Positions 25,887 through 32,504 of a stretch of DNA of 32,504 bases are shown in pieces. The notes under the pieces are model-generated. The model was not told where the DNA came from and did not search any database. It saw only the letters and a program-made list of their open reading frames with translations. The stretch's first letter is position 1. The number at the start of each line of letters is the position of its first letter. The position numbers were made by a program, and so were the translations under genes. Origin of the DNA: Rhodospirillaceae bacterium (GTDB lineage: Bacteria > Pseudomonadota > Alphaproteobacteria > Kiloniellales > DSM-21159); contig JAJUFM010000022.1 of the NCBI GenBank assembly GCA_029265995.1, forward strand, positions 1 through 32,504. Direction: 5' to 3'.

Positions 25887-27544
25887 GCGGGAAGGTGGCA
25901 GAACCGATTCTGCAGGTGCGCTCTCTTGGGGTGAATTTTCGTCTGCCCGACCGCGTGGTGGAGGCGGTTAAAGGCGTTTCCTTCGACATAGCTCCCGGTG
26001 AGACGGTGGGACTGGTCGGAGAAAGCGGTTCGGGCAAGTCAGTGTCGGCGCTGTCAGTCCTGCAGCTACTTCCCTATCCCCAGGCTGAACATCCCCCCGG
26101 CAGTTCGATCCGCTTCAAGGGGCAAGAGCTTATCGGTATCGGCGAGCGGCGTATCCGACAGGTGCGCGGCAACGAGATCTCCATGATCTTTCAGGAGCCG
26201 ATGACGTCCTTGAATCCACTGCATAGCGTGCAGAAGCAGATCGGAGAGGTTCTGCTTTTGCATAAAGGCATGGACCGTGGACAGGCTCGGCGGCGCATTC
26301 TTGAACTGCTCGACCTGGTCGGGATTCAGGATGCGGAACGTCGACTCACCGCCTTTCCTCACGAACTGTCAGGGGGGCAGAGACAACGCGTGATGATTGC
26401 CATGGCCTTGGCAAATGAGCCGGACCTGCTCATAGCCGATGAGCCGACGACCGCATTGGACGTGACGATACAGGCGCAGATACTTGAGCTTCTAAAGGAT
26501 CTGCAAAAGCGACTGGGCATGTCTATGCTCTTGATCACCCATGATCTCGGGGTGGTGCGCAAGATGGCCCAGAGGGTCTACGTGATGACCGACGGGCGGG
26601 TGGTGGAGCAGGGGCCGGTGGAGGAGATCTTCCGCGCGCCCCAGCATTCCTACACTCAGCGTTTGTTGGCGGCCGAACCGAAGGGCCGCCCCCCGGCTCG
26701 TGACCCCGGCGCTCCAGTGATAATGGAAGGTAAGGATATCAAGGTCCACTTCCCCATCCGCAAGGGGCTGCTCAAACGGGCCGTCGATTACGTCAGAGCA
26801 GTGGACGGGATCGATCTCGTCGTCCGCGAAGGCCATACGATTGGGGTCGTGGGGGAATCCGGCTCCGGCAAGACCACCTTGGGCATGGCCTTGTTACGCC
26901 TTACCGCCAGTCAGGGCTCGGTCGTTTTCCTGGGTCGGAACATTCAGGGCTGGAAAGCCAGCCAGCTAAGGCCGTTGCGTCGCGAGATGCAGGTAGTATT
27001 TCAAGATCCTTATGGTTCTCTTTCTCCCCGTCTGTCTGTGGGGCAGATCGTTGGAGAAGGTCTCGCCATCCATGAACCGGGCGGCGCAGGCGATTATGAG
27101 GCCCGCATCATCGAAGCACTGGAGGAAGTGGGGCTCGATCCGGAAAGCCGCCATCGCTATCCCCACGAATTTTCAGGCGGACAGCGGCAAAGGATCGCCA
27201 TTGCGCGGGCGATGGTCCTGAAGCCGCGCTTCGTCGTACTGGACGAACCCACCTCGGCCCTAGATATGTCGGTGCAGGCGCAAATCGTCGAGTTGCTTCG
27301 CGGCCTGCAAAGCCGCCATCGCCTGGCCTATCTCTTCATCAGTCATGATCTGAAGGTGGTTCGCGCGCTGGCGGATGAAGTTGTCGTCATGCGCCATGGC
27401 AAGGTCGTAGAGCAGGGACCGGCAGAGCAGATTTTTGAAGCGCCGCGCGATGCCTATACCAAGGCGCTGATGAAAGCAGCCTTCGACCTGGAAACATTGG
27501 ACCCGCGCGATCTTCAAGACCAGGAGGTCATCTCGCCGGCGTAG
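25883..27544 (+). CDS. yejF: Oligopeptide ABC transporter ATP-binding protein YejF (two ATPase domains)
   Basis: 553 residues with two complete ABC domains in one chain, as in YejF. Domain 1: Walker A GESGSGKS at 46-53, signature LSGGQRQRV, Walker B followed by DEPTTALDV. Domain 2: Walker [10 protein letters not shown] at about 323, signature [18 protein letters not shown]. Each has its switch histidine in an ITHDLG or ISHDLK segment. It drives import through YejBE. Convergent with regA, with 29 bases between the stops, where only a four-pair CGGC/GCCG hairpin is seen, not a convincing terminator. Confidence 0.95.
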   Translation: MSGKVAEPILQVRSLGVNFRLPDRVVEAVKGVSFDIAPGETVGLVGESGSGKSVSALSVLQLLPYPQAEHPPGSSIRFKGQELIGIGERRIRQVRGNEISMIFQEPMTSLNPLHSVQKQIGEVLLLHKGMDRGQARRRILELLDLVGIQDAERRLTAFPHELSGGQRQRVMIAMALANEPDLLIADEPTTALDVTIQAQILELLKDLQKRLGMSMLLITHDLGVVRKMAQRVYVMTDGRVVEQGPVEEIFRAPQHSYTQRLLAAEPKGRPPARDPGAPVIMEGKDIKVHFPIRKGLLKRAVDYVRAVDGIDLVVREGHTIGVVGESGSGKTTLGMALLRLTASQGSVVFLGRNIQGWKASQLRPLRREMQVVFQDPYGSLSPRLSVGQIVGEGLAIHEPGGAGDYEARIIEALEEVGLDPESRHRYPHEFSGGQRQRIAIARAMVLKPRFVVLDEPTSALDMSVQAQIVELLRGLQSRHRLAYLFISHDLKVVRALADEVVVMRHGKVVEQGPAEQIFEAPRDAYTKALMKAAFDLETLDPRDLQDQEVISPA

Positions 27545-27573
27545 AGTACATCCGGCGTCTGCCGTTGACTGCT

Positions 27574-28134
27574 TTAGCCTTTGGGGGCGTACTTGGCCAA
27601 GATGCGCTGGAGCGTGCGCCGGTGCATCCTGAGTTGGCGTGCAGTTTCCGAAACGTTGCGATCGCACTGCTCGAAGACCCGCTGGATATGCTCCCAGCGC
27701 ACCCGGTCGACGGTCATGGGGTGTTCCGGAGGTGGCGGAAGAGAGCCTTCCTCGGCCATGAGGGCGGCTTCGATCTGATCGGCGTCCGCGGGTTTCGGGA
27801 GATAGTCGGTGGCGCCTGCCTTCACCGCGGCCACAGCTGTCGCGATGTTGCCGTAGCCCGTGAGCACGATAATCCGCGTATCCTTCTTCAACTCGCGTAG
27901 AGCCTGTACCACGTCCAGGCCGTTTCCGTCGCCGAGGCGAAGGTCAACAACCGCAAAATCGGGCGGGCTCTGCCGCGCCGTTTCGATACCCTCGGTGACA
28001 CCGAGTGCGACCTGGACGTCGAAATCGCGCTGCGTCATGGCGCGCGCGAGGCGCTGCGCGAAGCGCTGATCGTCATCCACGATCAAGAGTGTTCGGCTGC
28101 TGTCCGAGGTGCGCGCGGCTTCATCTGCTGTCAT
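27574..28134 (-). CDS. regA: Redox response regulator RegA/PrrA/ActR
   Basis: 186 residues, the normal RegA size. Receiver domain about 14-125 with the phosphorylated D64, acidic D20-D22, T92 and K114. A four-proline linker at 133-137 is a RegA hallmark. A Fis-type helix-turn-helix follows (about 148-180, SETARQLRMHRRTLQRIL). In relatives RegA controls photosynthesis, respiration, carbon and nitrogen fixation genes according to redox state. Its start overlaps the regB stop by four bases. The senC gene often found with regA is not adjacent. Confidence 0.95.
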   Translation of the reverse strand: MTADEAARTSDSSRTLLIVDDDQRFAQRLARAMTQRDFDVQVALGVTEGIETARQSPPDFAVVDLRLGDGNGLDVVQALRELKKDTRIIVLTGYGNIATAVAAVKAGATDYLPKPADADQIEAALMAEEGSLPPPPEHPMTVDRVRWEHIQRVFEQCDRNVSETARQLRMHRRTLQRILAKYAPKG

Positions 28135-29528
28135 GCTGCATTACTCCTCGTCCTTCTATCGCCAAGCGGCCACACGATGGCAACCTCCGCGCCACCTCCT
28201 GAGCGGTTTTGAAAGGCTACTGTGGCATTCGCTTGAGCCAGAAGATTGCGGGCAATGAAAATGCCGAGGCCCATATGTTCGCCGGCTTCTCCGGAGGTGT
28301 TCATATAGGTGCTTGCCTGGCGCCCGCGATTTCCCGTGGACACATAGGGTTCACCCAAGTCGCCAAGGATGCCTTCATCGAACCCCGGCCCGTCGTCGCG
28401 AATGACGATGTGGGCCTGGCGGTCTGTCCAGGAAAGCTCAACTTCTACCCTCGACTGGGCGAACTGCAGCGCGTTCTGCAACAGCATCCCCAGACCATGC
28501 AGCATTTCCGGCATGCGGGGCACCAGTGGCTGTTCGTTCGGCGCGCCTTGATACTCTATTTGCAGGCTGACCCCGTTGCCTGCGTAGGGATGAGCCGCGG
28601 CTTCAACCAGCGCGGATAGTGGAAGGTGATGGTAGGGCGTGTCCTCCTCAGCAGCGGGACGATTGGCAAGTTCAGTGAGGATACGTCGACACCGCTCGGC
28701 TTCCTCGCGCAGCAAGGCAATATCCTCCCGCAAGGGATGGTCTTCGGGGGTATCTTCGGGAAGTTCACGTTCTAGCTCGCGCGCCACCACGGCAATGGTC
28801 GCGAGCGGACTGCCTAACTCATGGGCTGCAGCAGCGGCCAGGGCCCCAAGGGCCGAAAGCTGCTGCTCGCGCGCCAGCGCCAGTTGTGTCGCGCCCAAGG
28901 CATCCGCAAGCCGGCGCGATTCCAGGGCGAGCGAAGAAACGTAGCTTGCAGTGAAGGCGACCGCCAGAACGAGCGCTGCGAGGATGCCCGCAATATAGAT
29001 CCTGGGCAGCTGGAGACCTTGATCATCCCACGGCAGGGGCAGATGCAAGTAGGCCAGGACAGCAATGCCCCCTATCGCGAGGGCCGCGAGCAAGATGGTG
29101 CTACGGCGCGACAGCGTCGCGGCCGAGACAACGACCGGGGCAAGTATTAGAACGGCAAAGGGATTCTGCAGACCGCCGGTCATCGCCAGCAGCACCAGTA
29201 GCTGCAGAAGATCACACGCCAGGTACAAGCGGGCAGGGCGGTCGCTCAGCCACGTGGCGCCGCGGTGCTGCAGCGCGGTGATAAGGTTCAGGGCGGCGAG
29301 TCCACCAACTGCTGCCAAGGCTGGCACCAGTGGCACGTCGAAGTTCAGTCCGGCCTGTACTACAGCGATTGCAAGGACTTGACCGATAACCGCGATCCAA
29401 CGGATGAAGATCAGGGTCCGCAGGCGCAGACGACTAGCGGGGTAGATCAGGGGTAACGGCGTGCCAGCGGCAGCATCGGTCACAGGGGCCATGCGGTCAG
29501 CATGCGAGATGGCCATCCTCCGCCGCAA
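28131..29528 (-). CDS. regB: Redox sensor histidine kinase RegB/PrrB/ActS
   Basis: 465 residues. Six membrane helices (about 38-200), with the ubiquinone-binding GGLQNPF at 118-124. The H-box AAAHELGSPLATI carries H236. The redox-active cysteine is C280 (ERCRRIL). The catalytic domain shows N352 and DGPGF at 379-383. The frame begins with TTG 29528; ATG 29516 (preceded directly by GGAGG) and ATG 29492 are alternatives. RegB senses the quinone pool and thiol state and phosphorylates RegA, whose gene overlaps by four bases. All known signal-sensing residues of the family are kept. Confidence 0.95.
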   Translation of the reverse strand: MRRRMAISHADRMAPVTDAAAGTPLPLIYPASRLRLRTLIFIRWIAVIGQVLAIAVVQAGLNFDVPLVPALAAVGGLAALNLITALQHRGATWLSDRPARLYLACDLLQLLVLLAMTGGLQNPFAVLILAPVVVSAATLSRRSTILLAALAIGGIAVLAYLHLPLPWDDQGLQLPRIYIAGILAALVLAVAFTASYVSSLALESRRLADALGATQLALAREQQLSALGALAAAAAHELGSPLATIAVVARELERELPEDTPEDHPLREDIALLREEAERCRRILTELANRPAAEEDTPYHHLPLSALVEAAAHPYAGNGVSLQIEYQGAPNEQPLVPRMPEMLHGLGMLLQNALQFAQSRVEVELSWTDRQAHIVIRDDGPGFDEGILGDLGEPYVSTGNRGRQASTYMNTSGEAGEHMGLGIFIARNLLAQANATVAFQNRSGGGAEVAIVWPLGDRRTRSNAA

Positions 29529-29586
29529 GGGCTATCGGAAAGTGTTCAGACCCTGAGGGCGCGGTCTCTGACAGCGGCTTCTGGTT

Positions 29587-30306
29587 TCAACCGTAGCGAA
29601 GAAGCCGCGCGCCTTGGCTTCTTAGCCACTGACGCGCGTAGTGCATGTCTGGCGTAAGACTGTCGTTCAGCTGCCAGAAGGCAGGTGAGTGGTTCATATG
29701 CACGAGGTGGGCGACCTCGTGCGCGACAACATAGTCGAAAACCGGCTCCGGCGCGAAAATCAGACGCCAGGAGAAGTTCAGGTTGCCCTGGGAGGAGCAG
29801 CTTCCCCAACGGCTGCTCGTGTCGCGCACGGCCACCCGCCGCAAGGGACGTGCAGTGCCCGCTGGCAAGGAGGCCCATTTTTCCCGGGCTCTTGTGCGGA
29901 GCAGCTTGCGAGCTTCCTCGCGCAAATAATCTGAAACCCTCCTTGGAAGATGCTCGGCTTTACCGCTGACCCACAGACAGCCCGCCTCACGCCAGACGCC
30001 GCGCCGTTCCTCTGGTGCGTGGCGGATCTCATGCTCCTCGCCCAGGAGCGGAAGTTTTGCGCCCTCTGCAAAGGGAACGCGGTCTGGCAGTTTGGAGAGT
30101 CGCTGCTGAATCCAGGTTTGCTGCCGACGCACGAAGTCCAGGCCAGCCTCCCGCGTCACGCCTGTCGGCAAGGTGAGGAGAAGCGCTTCCTCGTCATGGA
30201 CGATCCGGAGAATCATCCGCTTCGCGCGAGAAGACCGGCGCACTCTGACCGCCACCGGGCGGCCATCGAGCAAGAGCAGGCTGGGATCAAGCTGAAGCGA
30301 AGTCAT
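29587..30306 (-). CDS. YgjP-like (DUF45) zinc metallopeptidase
   Basis: 239 residues, close to E. coli YgjP. The zinc-binding helix is H196-E197-V-A-H200, with H206 the probable third ligand (MNHSPAFW). RWGSC at 166-170 is conserved in the family, and the N-terminal half forms the beta-rich segment. There is no signal peptide. The family is related to SprT/WSS1 proteases; its own substrates are not established. It lies 58 bases upstream of regB on the same strand and 84 bases after the permease gene, so it could be transcribed with regBA. Confidence 0.9.
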   Translation of the reverse strand: MTSLQLDPSLLLLDGRPVAVRVRRSSRAKRMILRIVHDEEALLLTLPTGVTREAGLDFVRRQQTWIQQRLSKLPDRVPFAEGAKLPLLGEEHEIRHAPEERRGVWREAGCLWVSGKAEHLPRRVSDYLREEARKLLRTRAREKWASLPAGTARPLRRVAVRDTSSRWGSCSSQGNLNFSWRLIFAPEPVFDYVVAHEVAHLVHMNHSPAFWQLNDSLTPDMHYARQWLRSQGARLLRYG

Positions 30307-30316
30307 GGTTGCACGA

Positions 30317-30378
30317 TAAGCGAAAGGCGCCGCACTGGCAGCCTGAGTGTGTCACACAAGAAAGGGACTTGTCGCTTA
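30317..30378 (-). promoter_or_regulatory. Nested inverted repeats in the ygjP-like 5' spacer
   Basis: TAAGCGA at 30317-30323 is the exact complement of TCGCTTA at 30372-30378. Between them lie the odd palindrome GTGTGTCACAC (30347-30357) and an ACAAG/CTTGT pair (30356-30360 and 30368-30372, loop of seven). They occupy the 84 bases between the permease stop and the metallopeptidase start. An operator, an RNA structure or a weak terminator would all fit; the pairs partly exclude each other. Confidence 0.3.
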
Positions 30379-30390
30379 CATCCTGCACCC

Positions 30391-32109
30391 TCAATGCTGA
30401 AAGTGAAGGGTCAGCCGTTGCTGCTGACCATGGCTGCGGTGGGTCACCTGGTCCGCGTAACGTCGGATGAGAAAACCCGCCATCAACGAGACGTTGCTTT
30501 CATCCTCGAGGATGTCATCCAGGGAAGGTCGCTCGTCGGGCGTGGCCAATGGCTTCCCGTGCCAGGTCAAGGTGACGTCGAGGTCGAACTCGTTGAAGCT
30601 GGCTGTCATCTCCGGGGGGGCCTTGAACATTTCTTGTGACCGAAGCGTTTCCAGAGCTTCCGACGAGGCTTGAACCGCGCGCTGAACGATCTCGCGGCGC
30701 GCACCCCAAAGATCTCCTTGGCGCTTCAGGAACTCTTGGCTGAAATCATAGGCATCGCTGTCCGGAGGTACGGGCTGGCTAGCCCGCTGTGCAATCCCGA
30801 TGCGGAAGAGCAGGTTGAGCAGGATCGCGCTCAAGGTTGCGAGCGCCAGCTCCGATTGGAACAGCGGCACGAGCCACTCCGGCAATCCCTCGTAGATGTC
30901 TGGGAATATCACCACGGTGAGCCCGAAGACGATGGAGAGGCCGACGGTAAAAATTCGCCGCTCGCTCAACATGCGCGACAGGATGAGGTCCATGCCGGAG
31001 ACGATCATGTAGGCCGCGGTGTAGATCATGATCGCGCCGATGACCGGGGCTGGAATAGATGCCAAGGCGACGATCGCCTTTGGCAGAAAGACCGCTCCGA
31101 TCATCAGGCCGCCGGCGACAAAACCGACGATCCGAGCGGAGGTCCCAGTAGCGAATGCCAGGCCAACGTTGCTGGAGGAGATGCCAACAGCAGTCCCACC
31201 AACCGTACCTGCGATTAGATTACCTATCGAACTGGCCTGAACCCCGCCGGCGGCGCTGCGTAAGTCGGCCCTGACCCAGTTAGGATCATTCAGCCGCTGG
31301 ATGCTCACCAGGACCCCGAGGTTGTCGACCGTGGTGACGATTGCAATCAGGACAAAGAGCGGGATCAGGAGAACCTCGACCTGCCAGGCCGGGAACAACA
31401 GGGTTGGGAGGCCGGCCACTGGCGCGTCGCGCAGTGCGTGCCAGACGGAGGGCTCGATCAGCCCCATCACGAGGCTGAGCAGAGCCCCTGTCAGGAGGCC
31501 GAACACCAAGGCAAAGAGCTTCAGGCCGCCACGGCCGAAGACGGCAAAGCCGACTATTGCGGCAAGAGTAGCCGTCCCGACCAGCAGATAGGCCGGATCG
31601 AGAGCGAGCGCACCGGCTTGATCCAGATTGACACCAGTGAAGCGCACTAGCGCTGGTTGGGCAATGGAGATGCCGAGCATGAGTACCGCAACGCCGCAGA
31701 CCTCGGGCGGGAAGAGCTGCCTTAGCCTGTGCAACATGCGCGCAAGCGTCGCTTCGGCCAGACCGTGTACAGTCAGCATGGCAGCCACCGCCCCAAGACC
31801 ACCCAGCGAGCTCGCATGAATCATGGCCGGGAGGACGAGAGGCCCAGGAATCTCCACCGCAAGCGAGCCGCTCCCGAGAGGGGCGGCGCGCGCTTGCAGC
31901 ATGGTCGCGACCCCTGCCGCGATCAGGCTGCCGGTGATGAGCCCACTGGTTTCGAGGGACGTCAAGCCGATCTCCCGAGCCACCACGACCGGATAGATCA
32001 TGAACATGATCGCAAGCCCGGCGTGCTGCAGGCCCAAAACAAGGATCGCCATTGGAGGCGGTCGGTCGTTCGGTCCGTAAATCAGGCCAGTAGAGTTTGC
32101 CGTCACCAA
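30391..32109 (-). CDS. NCS2 family nucleobase permease with soluble C-terminal domain
   Basis: 572 residues. Residues 20-437 are an NCS2 (xanthine/uracil permease) transporter with about 12-14 membrane segments; the TTVDNLGVLVSIQRLND segment at about 259-275 and the AVGISSSNVGLAFATG segment at about 307-322 match the two substrate-site regions. Residues 438-572 form a hydrophilic domain not found in ordinary permeases. Its form (WGARREIVQRAV helix, FNEFDLDVTL strand, GFLIRRYADQV then a final LTLHF strand) resembles a degenerate GHKL/anti-sigma ATPase fold, but this is inference. Start TTG 32109 or GTG 32106. A relic copy of the last 40 residues lies at 32238-32357. Substrate: uracil, xanthine or urate, not settled. 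Confidence 0.85.
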   Translation of the reverse strand: MVTANSTGLIYGPNDRPPPMAILVLGLQHAGLAIMFMIYPVVVAREIGLTSLETSGLITGSLIAAGVATMLQARAAPLGSGSLAVEIPGPLVLPAMIHASSLGGLGAVAAMLTVHGLAEATLARMLHRLRQLFPPEVCGVAVLMLGISIAQPALVRFTGVNLDQAGALALDPAYLLVGTATLAAIVGFAVFGRGGLKLFALVFGLLTGALLSLVMGLIEPSVWHALRDAPVAGLPTLLFPAWQVEVLLIPLFVLIAIVTTVDNLGVLVSIQRLNDPNWVRADLRSAAGGVQASSIGNLIAGTVGGTAVGISSSNVGLAFATGTSARIVGFVAGGLMIGAVFLPKAIVALASIPAPVIGAIMIYTAAYMIVSGMDLILSRMLSERRIFTVGLSIVFGLTVVIFPDIYEGLPEWLVPLFQSELALATLSAILLNLLFRIGIAQRASQPVPPDSDAYDFSQEFLKRQGDLWGARREIVQRAVQASSEALETLRSQEMFKAPPEMTASFNEFDLDVTLTWHGKPLATPDERPSLDDILEDESNVSLMAGFLIRRYADQVTHRSHGQQQRLTLHFQH

Positions 32110-32162
32110 TACATCCCATCTGTTCGTGCTCTTCGCTGAGCATTCCAGTATCGTTTCCTGAA

Positions 32163-32191
32163 AACTTAGATTAGCAATAGGAAGTGGACAA
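32163..32191 (-). promoter_or_regulatory. Candidate promoter of the NCS2 permease gene
   Basis: On the minus strand TTGTCC (32186-32191) and TAAGTT (32163-32168) are 17 bases apart, about 55 bases upstream of the permease start. The -10 matches consensus poorly. It lies in the AT-richer 128-base spacer 32110-32237, which holds no gene. Confidence 0.25.
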
Positions 32192-32237
32192 CTTAATCGG
32201 GTGGCTGCTGTTTTCTATCCGCGCGTAGTTTGAAGCT

Positions 32238-32357
32238 CTAGTTCTCGAAGTGCAGGATCAGCTTTTGCCCATCGCCCTTGCTCTGCGAGGTGATCTGGTC
32301 CGCGTAGCGGCGGATGAGGAAGCCGGAAAGGCGGGCGAGATTGGCGATCAGCTCGAG
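32238..32357 (-). pseudogene. Relic of a second permease C-terminal domain
   Basis: Reading back from TAG 32238-32240, the minus strand encodes about 39 residues that align without gaps to the end of the NCS2 permease at 30391-32109. GFLIRRYADQ is identical in both, followed by V/I-T and, near the end, L-x-LHF. The DNA is also similar codon by codon. Similarity fades at about 32342-32357, where plus-strand IS5 transposase similarity begins. The 5' remainder of this copy is not in the window. It is most likely the tail of a duplicated permease gene cut by transposition and deletion. Confidence 0.7.
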
Positions 32358-32504
32358 GCCTTCGCAGCGGTGGTGGATTTCGAGATATTTCGGGCAGACT
32401 TGATAGCAGCGCTGGGTTATAGCGATGGTGCCAAGGGCGGCCGTCCGCCCTTTGATCCGGTCATGATGTTCAAGGTCCTGGTGGTTCAGGCGCAGAACAA
32501 CCTC
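32343..32504 (+). mobile_element. IS5-family transposase, N-terminal part, cut by the window end
   Basis: The plus-strand frame GDQLEAFAAVVDFEIFR at 32343-32393, then GGRPPFDPVMMFKVLVVQAQ, is the N-terminal domain (DUF772) of IS5-family DDE transposases, still open at the window edge. The frame is open back to TAG 32226-32228, but the part before about 32343 is the complement of the permease relic and has no transposase character. No ATG lies in frame at the expected place and no terminal inverted repeat is visible upstream. So the element is probably truncated at its 5' end, with the junction near 32343. The catalytic residues lie beyond the window. Confidence 0.75.

Noticed and set aside
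31286-32143. A 285-codon minus-strand frame overlapping the permease gene
   Set aside because: It lies in another frame of the permease gene, is rich in Arg, Ser, Gly and Cys, and has no membrane or domain pattern. The permease frame explains the region fully.
1-32504. CRISPR arrays, tRNA or rRNA genes, prophage or plasmid origin
   Set aside because: No short regularly spaced repeats, no cloverleaf with T-loop sequence, no rRNA-like stretch and no phage or replication genes were seen by eye in either strand.

Overview
This window looks like chromosome from a GC-rich alphaproteobacterium, most likely within or near Rhodospirillales. The evidence is gene content and order: a RegB/RegA redox two-component pair, cobS beside a J-domain gene near bolA, mtaB-ftsY, and a CycM-like cytochrome divergent from kdsB-pheA. 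Gene density is high, and many genes overlap by 1 to 14 bases. Several start codons appear to be TTG or GTG. No rRNA, tRNA, prophage or CRISPR array was found. Nearly everything is housekeeping or transport; the one clearly mobile stretch is the last 160 bases.

Layout. 51-1724: a sterol desaturase/fatty acid hydroxylase, a small zincin metallopeptidase and a pterin-4a-carbinolamine dehydratase. 2029-5056: a glutamate/aspartate ABC importer (gltIJKL type) behind a 300-base leader. 5027-7677 (minus): DUF952 gene, pyrD and an MFS transporter, overlapping one another. 7844-9531: a class IV aminotransferase joined to a dapF-like epimerase that lacks the second catalytic cysteine. 9577-12191 (minus): DMT transporter, J-domain protein and cobS, with bolA divergent at 12351. 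12709-14115: a NUDIX hydrolase facing an EamA transporter. 14118-16327 (minus): mtaB and ftsY. 16386-17081: exoD-like gene. 17100-18740 (minus): kdsB and pheA. 18915-21355: a membrane-anchored cytochrome with three class I cytochrome c domains, then hisN. 21673-27544: yejABEF oligopeptide importer. 27574-29528 (minus): regB-regA. 29587-30306: YgjP-like metallopeptidase. 30391-32109: an NCS2 nucleobase permease with a soluble C-terminal domain. 32238-32504: a relic of a second copy of that C-terminal domain, fused tail-on to the 5' part of an IS5-family transposase that leaves the window.

How the genes fit together. Two complete ABC importers bring in acidic amino acids and peptides. The pheA, hisN, dapF-like and aminotransferase genes belong to amino acid metabolism, and pyrD to pyrimidine synthesis. 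The three-heme cytochrome and RegBA suggest a respiratory chain with redox control.

Most interesting: (1) the tri-domain cytochrome c with two long acidic linkers, apparently made by tandem internal duplication at the ancestral cycM locus; (2) the NCS2 permease with its C-terminal domain and the relic copy next to the IS5 sequence; (3) the DapF homologue with Ser in place of the second catalytic Cys; (4) cobS without cobT at its usual place. I did not find a wholly new multi-gene system.
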